This document shows, piece after piece, positions 8,892-17,769 of a stretch of DNA of 64,000 bases. Where the stretch lies: assembly GCF_009296315.1 (NCBI RefSeq), contig NZ_WHLY01000002.1, positions 992,001-1,056,000 of the forward strand, in the 5' to 3' direction. Under the pieces are notes generated by a model. That model searched no databases and was not told where the DNA came from. It saw only the letters and a list, made by a program, of their open reading frames with translations. Positions within the stretch are counted from its first letter, which is position 1, and each line of letters starts with the position of its first letter. Source of the stretch: Salmonirosea aquatica (GTDB lineage Bacteria; Bacteroidota; Bacteroidia; Cytophagales; Spirosomataceae). The translations under genes and the position numbers were made by a program.

Positions 8892-11306
8892 TTACTTTCG
8901 GATAATGGCGCCTAACTCCTTCTCGAAAGAAGCCATCAGGCGTTGCATGGTTTTATCAATTACTTTGTCGGTCAGCGTTTGGCGGGGGTCCTGCAGGATA
9001 AAGCTCAGTGCATAGGCTTTCTTACCTGCCAACGATTCGCCCTCATACACATCAAACACATTCACCTCCTGCAGCAACTGCCGCTCAGTGCGGTAAGCTA
9101 CCTGCCGCAGTGAATCGAAACTTATAGCTTTATCCAACACCAGCGATAAGTCACGACGTACCTCGGGAAATTTGGACACTTCCTGAAACTGCACTCCCTG
9201 ACCGTATTGCCTGAGGATATAATCCCAGTCGAAATCGGCCCACCAAACCGGGGCTTTCAAGCCCACACTTCTGGTCAAAGTGGGCTGCACGAGCCCCATA
9301 TTCACCAGATTCTTTTTATTCAAACTCAACGCTACGCCCGACTGGAACACCTTCGTACTCAAAGTTAATGTTTCGCCTACACTTACCCGCATCACGGCCA
9401 GAATCCGGCTCACCTGCCCAGCCAAATCATGAAACTGCACCGGCCTGCTTTTTTCCAACCAGCTTTCGGCTTGTACATCGCCCGTCATAAAAACGGATAA
9501 ATGTTCTTTTTCAACGTACTTCCCGTTGATTTTGTGGTAGGTTTTCCCGAATTCGAAAAGCTTTAAGTTGCTTTGCCGCCGGTTCACATTGTAAGCCAGC
9601 GTCTCCAGTCCGGTAAACAACATGGTTTGGCGCATCACCGACAAATCCTCACTCAAATAGTTGAGCACCGGTACGGGGTCGCCACTGAGTTCCTCTGCCA
9701 GCAACGCCTGCCCACCCGGCTTAGTCAGTGAATTGTTGATGATCTCATAAAATCCGTTGGCCGCCAGTATTTCCGTGCACCGGAGGCGTAGTCTTTCGGG
9801 ATCATTGAGCGGGAAGTCAGACAAGAAATCCGCGCCCAAAGCGGGTGAAAGCTCTACATTGCCAAAGCCATAGATCCGCAGAATCTCCTCAATTACATCG
9901 GCTTCGCGTTGAACATCCACCCGGTAGGGAGGTACCACGGCCAAAAAACCAACCTCATCCTGGGTCTCAAGTCGAATATCCAGGCTCTCCAGAATAGATT
10001 GGATCAAAGAGCGATCTAACACCTTGCCAATCAATCGGTCAATATTCCGATATTTCACGGGCACCCTAAAATCTTCCACGGGTTGCGGATACAGATCTAT
10101 CACCTCGGAAGACACCCGTCCGCCCGCGATTTCGCGGAGCAGCAATGCCGCCCGCTTGAGCGCATACAGTGGCATATTTGGGTCCGTCCCCCGTTCAAAG
10201 CGGAACGATGCATCCGTTTTCAGGCCAAAGCGTTGAGCCGTCCGCCGGATCCAGGTTGGGGAAAAGTAAGCCGATTCCAGAAATATTGCCTTCGTTTCGA
10301 CCGTTACTCCCGATTTTTTACCTCCGAAAACACCCGCGATGCACATAGGGTCTTCGGCATTACAAATCATCAGATCTTCGTTCGATAGGGTACGTACCTG
10401 ATCGTCGAGTGTCACGAATGGAGTTCCGGTAGGCAGCGTTTTCACCACTACCTGACTGCCTTTAATCGCCGCCGCATCGAAAGCGTGTAGCGGCTGGCCC
10501 AGTTCGTGACACACGTAATTGGTGACATCCACCACATTGTTGATGGGCCGTATTCCGATGGCTTCCAGCCGCTGCCGTAACCACTCCGGCGACTCAGCCA
10601 CAATAAGCCCACTTACTGTAATGCCGCAGTAGCGAGGCGCGGCTTCGGAGTTTTCAACCCGTACCTCAATTGGCAGATCGTGAGACTCAACGGAAAAGGA
10701 TTCCACGGAGGGTAGATGTATTTCCCGGCCCAGCACCGCTTTCAGGTCGCGGGCCACGCCGTAGTGCGAAGCAGCATCGGCCCGGTTGGGCGTCAGGCCG
10801 ATCTCGAACACGTAGTCCGACTCAATCCCAAAGTAGTCGGCGGCGGGGGTACCATTGGGTACATCCGTATCCAGTACCAGAATTCCCGCATGAGAGGTAC
10901 CCAGTCCCAGTTCATCTTCGGCGCAAATCATCCCCTCCGAAACAGCACCCCGTATTTTGGCTTTTTTCATAACCAGGGGCTGATCGCTCCCCGCAGGGTG
11001 CAGCGTGGTACCTACGGTAGCCACGACCACTTTTTGCCCGGCGGCCACATTGGGCGCCCCACACACGATGGACAGGGGTACCTCGCCCCCTACATCCACC
11101 GTGGTCAGGCTTAGTTTGTCCGCATCGGGATGTTTTTCACAGGTCAGTACCTGACCGATCACCACACCACGCAAGCCTCCCTTTACGGTTTCGACCTCCT
11201 CGATGCCTTCCACTTCCAGCCCCGTATCCGTCAACAGATTGCCAATATCCTCCGGACTTTCTTTTATATCGAGCAGCCCTTTGAGCCACTTGTACGAGAT
11301 TTTCAT
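8892..11306 (-). CDS. pheT: Phenylalanine--tRNA ligase beta subunit
   Basis: An 804-residue beta chain of the alpha2-beta2 phenylalanyl-tRNA synthetase. It begins with MKISYKWLK, the family's usual start, so the ATG at 11306 is preferred over an upstream in-frame GTG at 11333. Domains in order: N-terminal tRNA-binding OB fold (about 40-150), B3/B4 editing domain (about 210-390), B5 domain (about 400-470), catalytic-like core and a C-terminal ferredoxin-fold anticodon-binding domain. The alpha subunit gene (pheS) is not in the window. Confidence 0.97.
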   Translation of the reverse strand: MKISYKWLKGLLDIKESPEDIGNLLTDTGLEVEGIEEVETVKGGLRGVVIGQVLTCEKHPDADKLSLTTVDVGGEVPLSIVCGAPNVAAGQKVVVATVGTTLHPAGSDQPLVMKKAKIRGAVSEGMICAEDELGLGTSHAGILVLDTDVPNGTPAADYFGIESDYVFEIGLTPNRADAASHYGVARDLKAVLGREIHLPSVESFSVESHDLPIEVRVENSEAAPRYCGITVSGLIVAESPEWLRQRLEAIGIRPINNVVDVTNYVCHELGQPLHAFDAAAIKGSQVVVKTLPTGTPFVTLDDQVRTLSNEDLMICNAEDPMCIAGVFGGKKSGVTVETKAIFLESAYFSPTWIRRTAQRFGLKTDASFRFERGTDPNMPLYALKRAALLLREIAGGRVSSEVIDLYPQPVEDFRVPVKYRNIDRLIGKVLDRSLIQSILESLDIRLETQDEVGFLAVVPPYRVDVQREADVIEEILRIYGFGNVELSPALGADFLSDFPLNDPERLRLRCTEILAANGFYEIINNSLTKPGGQALLAEELSGDPVPVLNYLSEDLSVMRQTMLFTGLETLAYNVNRRQSNLKLFEFGKTYHKINGKYVEKEHLSVFMTGDVQAESWLEKSRPVQFHDLAGQVSRILAVMRVSVGETLTLSTKVFQSGVALSLNKKNLVNMGLVQPTLTRSVGLKAPVWWADFDWDYILRQYGQGVQFQEVSKFPEVRRDLSLVLDKAISFDSLRQVAYRTERQLLQEVNVFDVYEGESLAGKKAYALSFILQDPRQTLTDKVIDKTMQRLMASFEKELGAIIRK

Positions 11307-11367
11307 GCAGTAAAAAAAATGGCTACCGGCCACCGGCCACTAGCTGTTAGCAATTCGGTGCGCAAAA

Positions 11368-12024
11368 TTAGTGCTTTTCTGCGTTAAATTTTTCCCCTGC
11401 CTCGATTGCCGCCGTCAGGGTGTTTTCGGCGGGAGGCAGCGGACAGGCATAATTCGGGGCGTAGGCACAGTAAGGATTATAGGCATCATTAAAATCCAGG
11501 ATGAGCTTGTTTCCCTTCACTTCTTCTGCCGGAATATCCAGATAGCGCCCTCCGCCGTAGGTTTCCATGCCGGAGGTTGCATCACGGAAAAGGACAGAAA
11601 TGGTACCTTCATTTTTTAACAGCAGCAACCGCTGAGGTACCCCCTTCACCGTAAAATCGGCGTAAGCCATGCGCTCGTACACGGCTGTGGTACCATCCGT
11701 GTAAGGTAGCTTAAGTTCTTTGTCGGCACCATCGTAGGGCGTGAGCTGCGCCATGACCCGATAATCCTGGTCGGGTGCATAGTAGTCGAGCCCGGTAAAA
11801 AGTTTTTTGTCTTCCACGGGCGACTCTTCGGACGTCCGAAAGAACTCTTCTTTTTCGTTTCTTTGTTGCTGGAGTTTAGCGGCGTATTGTTCGTCGGGTA
11901 TTTTTTCCATCTGTGCCGTAGCCGTATCCTCCACCGCAGGCTGAAAAGTTTCGGTGAAGAAGTAGGCCAGAATGGCTACGATCATAATCAGGGTACTCCA
12001 CCGGACAATTTTATTTTTAAACAT
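11368..12024 (-). CDS. DUF1684 protein, membrane-anchored
   Basis: A 218-residue protein with an N-terminal membrane segment (about residues 9-23) and a DUF1684 domain. The family signature is clear near the C-terminus: METYGGGRYLDIP, then LDFNDAYNPYCAY, NYACPLPPAEN and IEAGEK. The biochemical role of DUF1684 is unknown. A second family member is encoded at 23707-24318 with the same motifs but a cleavable-looking signal peptide. Confidence 0.85.
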   Translation of the reverse strand: MFKNKIVRWSTLIMIVAILAYFFTETFQPAVEDTATAQMEKIPDEQYAAKLQQQRNEKEEFFRTSEESPVEDKKLFTGLDYYAPDQDYRVMAQLTPYDGADKELKLPYTDGTTAVYERMAYADFTVKGVPQRLLLLKNEGTISVLFRDATSGMETYGGGRYLDIPAEEVKGNKLILDFNDAYNPYCAYAPNYACPLPPAENTLTAAIEAGEKFNAEKH

Positions 12025-12230
12025 AGGGAATCGCTTTTATTTTGGTAAAATTCCGACGATATGCGCTGAATAGCAAATGAGGCAAAGCAAAAATGCGTAA
12101 TACCTCCTGATACAGCCCCTTGATTTTCTCTGTTTCCAAAACACGCAATACCGATTTCTTTCGCTCTAAATTTATACGGATCGGCCCTGTGCCTCAGCCC
12201 AGATCAACTAATCATCTCTAAACAAACTCT

Positions 12231-12821
12231 ATGTTTACCGGCATTATAGAAACCACCGGAACGGTGCTTAAAAGTACCCCCGAAGGTACCAACCTCACTT
12301 TTCAACTGCATGCTTCTCTGGCCTCCCAACTGAAAGTGGACCAGAGCCTGAGTCATAATGGCGTGTGCCTCACGGTAACGGCCATTGAGGGCGACACCTA
12401 CCTGGTGACGGCCGTGGAGGAGACGCTAAAAAAAACCAACCTCGGCCAACTGGTACCCGGAAGCGTAGTGAATCTGGAAAGGTGTATGGCTGCCAACGGC
12501 CGCTTCGACGGACATATCGTGCAGGGCCACGTGGACCAGACCGGCGTATGTACCTCCGTACAGGAGCTTAAAGGGAGCTGGTTGTTCGATTTTGCGTTTG
12601 ATGGCTCTCAAGGCAATATTCTGGTGGAAAAAGGCTCCGTGTGTATCAACGGCGTGAGCCTTACGGTCTTCAACGTCACCGATGATTCGTTCCGCGTCAC
12701 GATCATCCCCTACACCTATGAGCACACGAATTTTCATGCCTTACAGGCGGGCGATACGGTAAACCTGGAATTCGATATTCTGGGCAAATACGTCCAGCGC
12801 ATCCTGGGGCGGGCCCGTTGA
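12231..12821 (+). CDS. ribE: Riboflavin synthase alpha subunit
   Basis: A 196-residue riboflavin synthase, which dismutates two 6,7-dimethyl-8-ribityllumazines to riboflavin. It opens with the hallmark MFTGIIETTG and shows the duplicated lumazine-binding fold: SHNGVCLTV in the N-terminal half and INGVSLTV in the C-terminal half. Length is normal. No FMN riboswitch is evident in the roughly 200 bp upstream. It precedes the PASTA gene on the same strand by 69 bp. Confidence 0.97.
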   Translation: MFTGIIETTGTVLKSTPEGTNLTFQLHASLASQLKVDQSLSHNGVCLTVTAIEGDTYLVTAVEETLKKTNLGQLVPGSVVNLERCMAANGRFDGHIVQGHVDQTGVCTSVQELKGSWLFDFAFDGSQGNILVEKGSVCINGVSLTVFNVTDDSFRVTIIPYTYEHTNFHALQAGDTVNLEFDILGKYVQRILGRAR

Positions 12822-12890
12822 CCGATGTTGGTGGCGTGAAATATTCCTTTTATTTTTACCGTTCCGTAACGAAATGCGATCCGCAAGCCC

Positions 12891-13682
12891 ATGGCTAAAA
12901 TAAGCACTAACTCCCGCAAAGACCTCTATATTCACATTGGCATTATCCTGTCTCTGATTACGATCTTTTTCCTCGGTTTTTTCTTTCTTTATCTTCCCAT
13001 GCGTACCAATCACGGCGAATCCATCACCGTGCCCGACCTGCGTAAGATGAATGCCGCCGAATTGGAAGATTTCCTCGATGAGCGCGACTTGCGGTACGAA
13101 GTGAGTGACTGTACGTTTGTGCCTAAGGTACCCCCTTTGACGGTGATTTCTCAGTACCCACAGCCGGGCTCCAAGGTGAAGGAGGGCCGCAAGATATACG
13201 TAACGGTCGTTTACCGCACGGCTCCCCTGGTCAAGATGCCCAAACTGACCGACATGACCCAGCGGAGTGCGCAAATGCTCCTCAAGAGCGCAGGGCTGGA
13301 ACTGGGCAACCTGCGCTACGTGCCTGATCTGGCGCAAGGTGCGGTGCTTAAACAGTTGTACAAGGGCGAGGAGATCCTCCCCGAACAGCCCATCGCCAAG
13401 GGCTCGAAGATCGATCTGGAGGTAGGTGACGGCCTGGGACAAACAGCGTTCAGCATGCCCAGCGTGATTGGGATGACCCTGGAAGACGCCAAATTCCAGA
13501 TTGTTGGGGCGGGCTTAAAGGTAGGTCAGATTATGATTGTTGATAAGGAAGAGGCGGAACCCGGCACGGTGATCCGACAAAATCCTGATGCAGGCAATAA
13601 AACCCGCATCGGGGACGTAATTGACCTATGGGTTATTCGCCCGCTTGAAGACACGAATGAGGAACCTCAAACTGACCAGTAA
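12891..13682 (+). CDS. Orphan PASTA-domain membrane protein
   Basis: A 263-residue protein with a short cytoplasmic N-terminus, one transmembrane helix (about residues 17-37) and three PASTA repeats (about 43-110, 112-180 and 185-252; for example PQPGSKVKEGRKIYVTV). PASTA repeats bind peptidoglycan fragments or beta-lactams and usually sit on Ser/Thr kinases or penicillin-binding proteins. No kinase or transpeptidase domain is present. Its 3' end overlaps the next gene by 26 bp, suggesting one transcript with the secreted T9SS protein. Confidence 0.85.
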   Translation: MAKISTNSRKDLYIHIGIILSLITIFFLGFFFLYLPMRTNHGESITVPDLRKMNAAELEDFLDERDLRYEVSDCTFVPKVPPLTVISQYPQPGSKVKEGRKIYVTVVYRTAPLVKMPKLTDMTQRSAQMLLKSAGLELGNLRYVPDLAQGAVLKQLYKGEEILPEQPIAKGSKIDLEVGDGLGQTAFSMPSVIGMTLEDAKFQIVGAGLKVGQIMIVDKEEAEPGTVIRQNPDAGNKTRIGDVIDLWVIRPLEDTNEEPQTDQ

Positions 13683-15531
13683 TTTTACGCTTTTTTTTTG
13701 CCGGGCAATCCTTGTCTTCCTGTGCCTCTGGCTGGGCGGAGCTACCTCACTTTGGGCCCAGCTCGAACTTGTGCCACTGGAAGCGGGAATAGGGCAAGAA
13801 GCTCTAATACCTGCCAAAGCGGCCCGTGTGGAAACTTTGCAACTTCCCTTTTTTGACGATTTCTCTACTGCTACTTCCACCCATCCCGATCCGCAACTGT
13901 GGATGTCGGGCAGCGGGGTTTACATCAACAACACACTCACTACGCAACAGCCATCCATCAACGTGGCCACCTTCGACGGCTTGAAAGCGGATGGGGTACC
14001 TTATAATTTTACCAATGAGCAATCACAGGGTGATTCGGATACGCTTACTTCGCAGCCCATTAGCCTGGCTGGTCTTAAGCCCGCCGACTCGCTGTATATT
14101 AGCTATTACTGGCAAGCCAAAGGATTAGGCGAGCTTCCCGACCGCACCGACACGCTTCAGCTCGAATTTCTGAACAGTAACGGGGCATGGATAGCGGTGT
14201 GGAAACAAGCGGGGGGTACCTTCGATTCGCTGTTCCAGCAGACATTCATTCGCATTGTCGACCCCGCCTACCTGCACAGCAATTTCCAGTTCCGGTTCCG
14301 GGCATCCGGCCGCCTCTCGGGGGCTTTCGACACCTGGCATATCGATTATATTTATTTGAATAAGAATCGGTCCGTCAACGACCGCTTCATTAAGGACATT
14401 GCCGTCCGGCGGCCGCTCAACCCGCTGCTAAAAAACTATACGGCCATGCCGTTCAAGCATTACTTCGCCAATCCTGCTGCGGCCACGGCCGACTCAGTAC
14501 GGACCGATATTGTGAATTTGTTCAATAACTTCAATTTCACATCCTACACCTTTACGATTTTCGACGAAGTAAGCAAAAAAGAAGTCCAGCGCTACCAGCA
14601 GCCGGTTTCAGCGATCATTGGCGCCCGGCAGACCCAGGTAAAAAGTGTAGCGGTTCAGCCTCTGACCCCACCGGCCACCGGCAATCGGATGCGCCTGCGG
14701 TATAAGTTCGATCTGCTGACTACCGACGACCAGAACCCCACAATTCCTACCGTAAACCTGCGCCGTAACGATACCATCAGTGCCATCACCGAACTAGCCG
14801 ACTACTATGCCTACGACGACGGAAGTGCCGAGTTTGGCGTTCGGATGAACCAGCGGCTCGGACGCACGGCGGTGCGGTTCATTGCTAACCAACCCGATAC
14901 GCTGGGCGGGGTACGGATGGCTCTGGTACCTTTCCGCAAGGATATCAGCGGCCAGGCTTTCACGATTCAGGTGTACAGCAACCGCAACGGCAAGCCCGAC
15001 CAGGTACTTTATCAGAAATCGGTAGCTGTAAAGTACGGAGCAAATCGCAATGACTTCATCGAGTATGAGTTCGACAACGGCGTGGCCGTGACCGATACTT
15101 TCTATGTAGGTTGGCTACAAATCAGTGAGGACGGGCTGGCCGTTGGGTTTGATCGTAATTCGAGCCTGGGTACCTCACAACTTTTCTCTAACCTTTCGAC
15201 GGAGTGGGCCGGCAACACGGAGATCCAGGGCAGCATCATGATTCGGCCTTTCTTCGGGGGCAAAACCAGCGGGGTGGTCACGGGTCCAGAGCCTTTGCCT
15301 GTCCTGTCGGTATCGGTTTTTCCTAATCCTACCTCCGGGCTAATCCGCTGGGAGAGCGAGTATGTGCGACAAATCGACGTATATTCGTTGCAGGGCATCC
15401 GTGTAATAACTATTGTACCCGCCGAAGGCCAGCGCGAAGCCTCGCTTGCCGAACTTTCAGACGGGTTGTACATGTTGCGTATTTCGGATGGCCTGCGGGC
15501 TATTTCCCAGAAGATTTTACTTAAAAAATAA
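13657..15531 (+). CDS. T9SS type A sorting-domain secreted protein
   Basis: A 624-residue exported protein. The ATG at 13657 is chosen because a signal peptide follows (FCRAILVFLCLWLGGATSLW, then AQ); the frame also has a TTG at 13621. The C-terminal 75 residues form a type A T9SS sorting domain: VSVFPNPTSGLIRWE, a VYSLQGIRV strand and LSDGLYMLRISD. The middle is a beta-rich body without a recognised catalytic domain. It should cross the outer membrane by T9SS and be anchored or released. It overlaps the PASTA gene by 26 bp. Confidence 0.85.
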   Translation: MRNLKLTSNFTLFFCRAILVFLCLWLGGATSLWAQLELVPLEAGIGQEALIPAKAARVETLQLPFFDDFSTATSTHPDPQLWMSGSGVYINNTLTTQQPSINVATFDGLKADGVPYNFTNEQSQGDSDTLTSQPISLAGLKPADSLYISYYWQAKGLGELPDRTDTLQLEFLNSNGAWIAVWKQAGGTFDSLFQQTFIRIVDPAYLHSNFQFRFRASGRLSGAFDTWHIDYIYLNKNRSVNDRFIKDIAVRRPLNPLLKNYTAMPFKHYFANPAAATADSVRTDIVNLFNNFNFTSYTFTIFDEVSKKEVQRYQQPVSAIIGARQTQVKSVAVQPLTPPATGNRMRLRYKFDLLTTDDQNPTIPTVNLRRNDTISAITELADYYAYDDGSAEFGVRMNQRLGRTAVRFIANQPDTLGGVRMALVPFRKDISGQAFTIQVYSNRNGKPDQVLYQKSVAVKYGANRNDFIEYEFDNGVAVTDTFYVGWLQISEDGLAVGFDRNSSLGTSQLFSNLSTEWAGNTEIQGSIMIRPFFGGKTSGVVTGPEPLPVLSVSVFPNPTSGLIRWESEYVRQIDVYSLQGIRVITIVPAEGQREASLAELSDGLYMLRISDGLRAISQKILLKK

Positions 15532-15554
15532 TAACCTTTACTCTATCTACCCCC

Positions 15555-15860
15555 ATGGACATTACCGTACAAGAATTGAAAGAACGCTTAGATAAAGGCG
15601 AAGCATTGCATTTCTACGACGTGCGTGAAGAGTATGAATACGAAGCCGACAACCTCGGAGCCACACTCATACCCCTTGGCGAACTACCCGATCATCTGGA
15701 CGAGTTGGAACCTCTGAAAGATGAGGAGATTATCATTCATTGCCGTTCGGGGGCACGTAGTGGCAATGCCCAGAAGTACCTGCAAGGCAACGGCTTCACC
15801 AACGTCCGTAACGTCACGGGCGGCATACTGGCGTATCGTCAAATGGAGGACGAGGAGTAA
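15555..15860 (+). CDS. Single-domain rhodanese-like sulfurtransferase
   Basis: A 101-residue rhodanese domain without a signal peptide, so cytoplasmic. The active-site loop CRSGARSGNA contains the persulfide-forming cysteine, preceded by the DVREEYEY motif typical of GlpE/PspE-like proteins. It follows the T9SS gene by 23 bp. The stop codon TAA merges into a tandem octamer array that begins at the next base. Confidence 0.9.
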   Translation: MDITVQELKERLDKGEALHFYDVREEYEYEADNLGATLIPLGELPDHLDELEPLKDEEIIIHCRSGARSGNAQKYLQGNGFTNVRNVTGGILAYRQMEDEE

Positions 15861-16042
15861 TTGTGTAATTGTGTAATTGTGTAATTGTGTAATTGTGTAA
15901 TTGTGTAATTGTGTAATTGTGTAATTGTGTAATTGTGTAATTGTGTAAAATGAAATTCGATTTTCGATACAACCTACTGATTTTAAGTTGGTTATTTTCA
16001 GAATAGATACTTAAAAAGAACCAATTAAACAATTACACAATT
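15861..16042. repeat. Octamer-array element A (11 x TTGTGTAA plus inverted end)
   Basis: Eleven perfect head-to-tail copies of TTGTGTAA fill 15861-15948. A unique stretch follows with CTACTGATTT at 15974. At 16030-16042 lies CAATTACACAATT, the reverse complement of about one and a half units. The same arrangement with recognisably related internal sequence recurs at 34660-34814, so this is a dispersed repeat family. It separates the rhodanese gene from the 3' end of miaA. Open frames across it give only a periodic NYTITQLH peptide and are not genes. Confidence 0.9.
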
Positions 16043-16064
16043 CAACTTTTAACAATCCAAATCC

Positions 16065-16976
16065 CTACCCTACCTTCCCTAGCACCCAATCCCTGACTTT
16101 CTGGTACTCGTCCGCCTGAAACCAGGTGTAGTTGCCCTGATGCCGAAACCAGGTAAGCTGTCGCTTGGCGTAGCGGCGGGTATTTTGTTTGAGCAAACGG
16201 ATCATTTCTGCCTCATCGTAGTCGCCGTCCAGAAATCCGAAAACCTCTTTATAACCTACCGTTTTGAGGGCATGATGATCGCGATAGGGTAGTACGCTTC
16301 TGGCTTCCTGTACCAGTCCTGCGTCCAGCATGTGGTCAACCCGGCTTTCAATCCGGTGGTAGAGTTCGTTGCGTTCACGTTCGAGCGCTACGGTGATACT
16401 TTGAAAGGGACGCTCAGCTTTGTGTTGGTTCTGATAGGAAGAAATGGGCCGCCCCGAAGTGTAAAATACCTCCAAAGCCCGCACCACCCGCTGGGGGTTA
16501 AAAAACTCGGGGGTACCTGAAAAAACCGGATCGACACGCAGCGCTTCATTTTGCAGAAATTCCAGGCCATCTTCCCGTAGCTGCCGCATCAGTTCGTCGC
16601 GCAGGCCGGGAATAGGCCGGGGCAGGTCGTCCAGGCCTTCGCATACGGCCTTGATGTACAGGCCCGAGCCGCCCGTCAGAATGACGTTGTCTTTCCGCCG
16701 GAACAGTTCGTTTAATATAAGCAGGGCATCGCGCTCAAAATCGCCGGCACTGTACTCTTCCGCAATGGAATGAGAGTTGATAAAATGGTGGGGTACCTGA
16801 TTCAGTTCCTGCGCGGATGGCTTGGCCGTGCCAATGCTTAACTCCCGAAAAAACTGCCGCGAATCGGCAGAAATAATCTCGGTATCCAATTCTTTGGCTA
16901 ATTTTAGGCAAAGGTCGGTCTTCCCAACCGCAGTCGGGCCCGCGATGACAATCAGTTTATGCGTGGAGGAGTTCAG
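16065..16976 (-). CDS. miaA: tRNA dimethylallyltransferase, apparent CTG start
   Basis: MiaA transfers a dimethylallyl group to A37 of tRNAs reading UNN codons. The body is clear: DTEIISADSRQF, the FILTGGSGLYIKA-type region (NVILTGGSGLYIKAV) and a C-terminal TRRYAKRQLTWFR. The P-loop GPTAVGKT lies upstream of the first TTG (16889), so the gene must start earlier. Between the in-frame TAA and the P-loop no ATG, GTG or TTG exists. The best candidate is CTG at 16974-16976, giving 303 residues that begin NSSTHKLIVIAGPTAVGKT after the start. A -7-like box on this strand at 17006-17013 fits that start. Confidence 0.88.
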   Translation of the reverse strand: MNSSTHKLIVIAGPTAVGKTDLCLKLAKELDTEIISADSRQFFRELSIGTAKPSAQELNQVPHHFINSHSIAEEYSAGDFERDALLILNELFRRKDNVILTGGSGLYIKAVCEGLDDLPRPIPGLRDELMRQLREDGLEFLQNEALRVDPVFSGTPEFFNPQRVVRALEVFYTSGRPISSYQNQHKAERPFQSITVALERERNELYHRIESRVDHMLDAGLVQEARSVLPYRDHHALKTVGYKEVFGFLDGDYDEAEMIRLLKQNTRRYAKRQLTWFRHQGNYTWFQADEYQKVRDWVLGKVG

Positions 16977-17005
16977 GAGTTGACAGGATTAAAAGTATAG
17001 CAGAA

Positions 17006-17013
17006 CAAAAGTA
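17006..17013 (-). promoter_or_regulatory. Candidate -7 box for miaA
   Basis: Read on the minus strand this is TACTTTTG, an exact TAnnTTTG. It would place transcription start about 23 nt before the proposed CTG start. No TTTG is seen at the expected -33 distance. Confidence 0.35.
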
Positions 17014-17035
17014 AAGGGGTACCTTACAACTTCAG

Positions 17036-17043
17036 TACTTTTG
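17036..17043 (+). promoter_or_regulatory. Candidate -7 box for the DUF4230 gene
   Basis: TACTTTTG, an exact TAnnTTTG, 46 bp before the ATG at 17090. It forms a divergent pair with the box on the other strand at 17006-17013. The -33 element is not convincing. Confidence 0.35.
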
Positions 17044-17089
17044 TACTCCTGAAACTTCGGTACTTTCTCGCCTCTAAAATAAAAAAACC

Positions 17090-17761
17090 ATGGAATTTTC
17101 CACCCTACTATTTTTTCTGATGTCATTAGGGCTGGGGGCTGGAGCTGGTATATGGGGCTACAACCGATGGTGGGTTGAAGGCCAAAAACCCGAACCTACC
17201 CGGGAAGCCTCGGTGTTGCTCGACCGCATCGAGAAGGTATTCAAGGTAGTAATGGCCGAGGGGTACTTTACGGAAATCTATAACTACCAGCACGACAAGG
17301 ATATCTGGCATCTGTTCAAGGATAAAAAAAAAGCGCTTATCATTGCCAAGGCCAAGGTGTTGGTGGGCTTTGATTTTTCCAAGGTACGTCTGCGGGTGGA
17401 GGGAGAAAACCGGCAATTGGTGGTAGAGTACTTCCCAGCGCCCGAAATACTTTCGATGGATACCGAATATAAGTTCTACGATATAGAATCAGGCTGGCTC
17501 AACCGCTTCCAAACCGACGACCTTACCCACATTCTGGCAGAAGCGAAAGAAGTAATGAACGAAAAGGCCATGGAAAGCGATCTGCCCCGTATTGCTAACA
17601 ACCAAATTCAGCTGATGATGTACCAGCTGGCCGCCACGATGAACTGGAAATTAGCAATGCAATTGACCGAAGCAAACCAGAAAATGCTCGCCAAGTACGC
17701 CACCTACCACGAACTGGAGGCAGAAGTGGAGCCTCTGCCTAAGCATAAAAACATGGACTGA
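17090..17761 (+). CDS. DUF4230 membrane-anchored protein
   Basis: A 223-residue protein with an N-terminal membrane helix (about residues 4-23) and a DUF4230 domain of mixed alpha/beta character. Features include KALIIAKAKVLVGFDFSKV, followed by YFPAPEILSMDTEYKFYDIE, typical of the family. Function is unknown. It is transcribed away from miaA and stops 8 bp short of the convergent hybrid kinase gene, with no visible terminator between them. Confidence 0.8.
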   Translation: MEFSTLLFFLMSLGLGAGAGIWGYNRWWVEGQKPEPTREASVLLDRIEKVFKVVMAEGYFTEIYNYQHDKDIWHLFKDKKKALIIAKAKVLVGFDFSKVRLRVEGENRQLVVEYFPAPEILSMDTEYKFYDIESGWLNRFQTDDLTHILAEAKEVMNEKAMESDLPRIANNQIQLMMYQLAATMNWKLAMQLTEANQKMLAKYATYHELEAEVEPLPKHKNMD

Positions 17762-17769
17762 TACTTATC

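Noticed and set aside
12025-12230. FMN riboswitch upstream of riboflavin synthase
   Set aside because: No conserved RFN-like helices or sequence blocks could be seen.
15861-15948. CRISPR-like repeat array
   Set aside because: The units are 8 bp with no spacers and no cas genes are present.
15814-16032. Minus-strand frame giving a repetitive NYTITQLH peptide (a similar one lies near 34472-34729)
   Set aside because: It is only translation of the TTGTGTAA array; such periodic peptides are a known artefact of octamer repeats.
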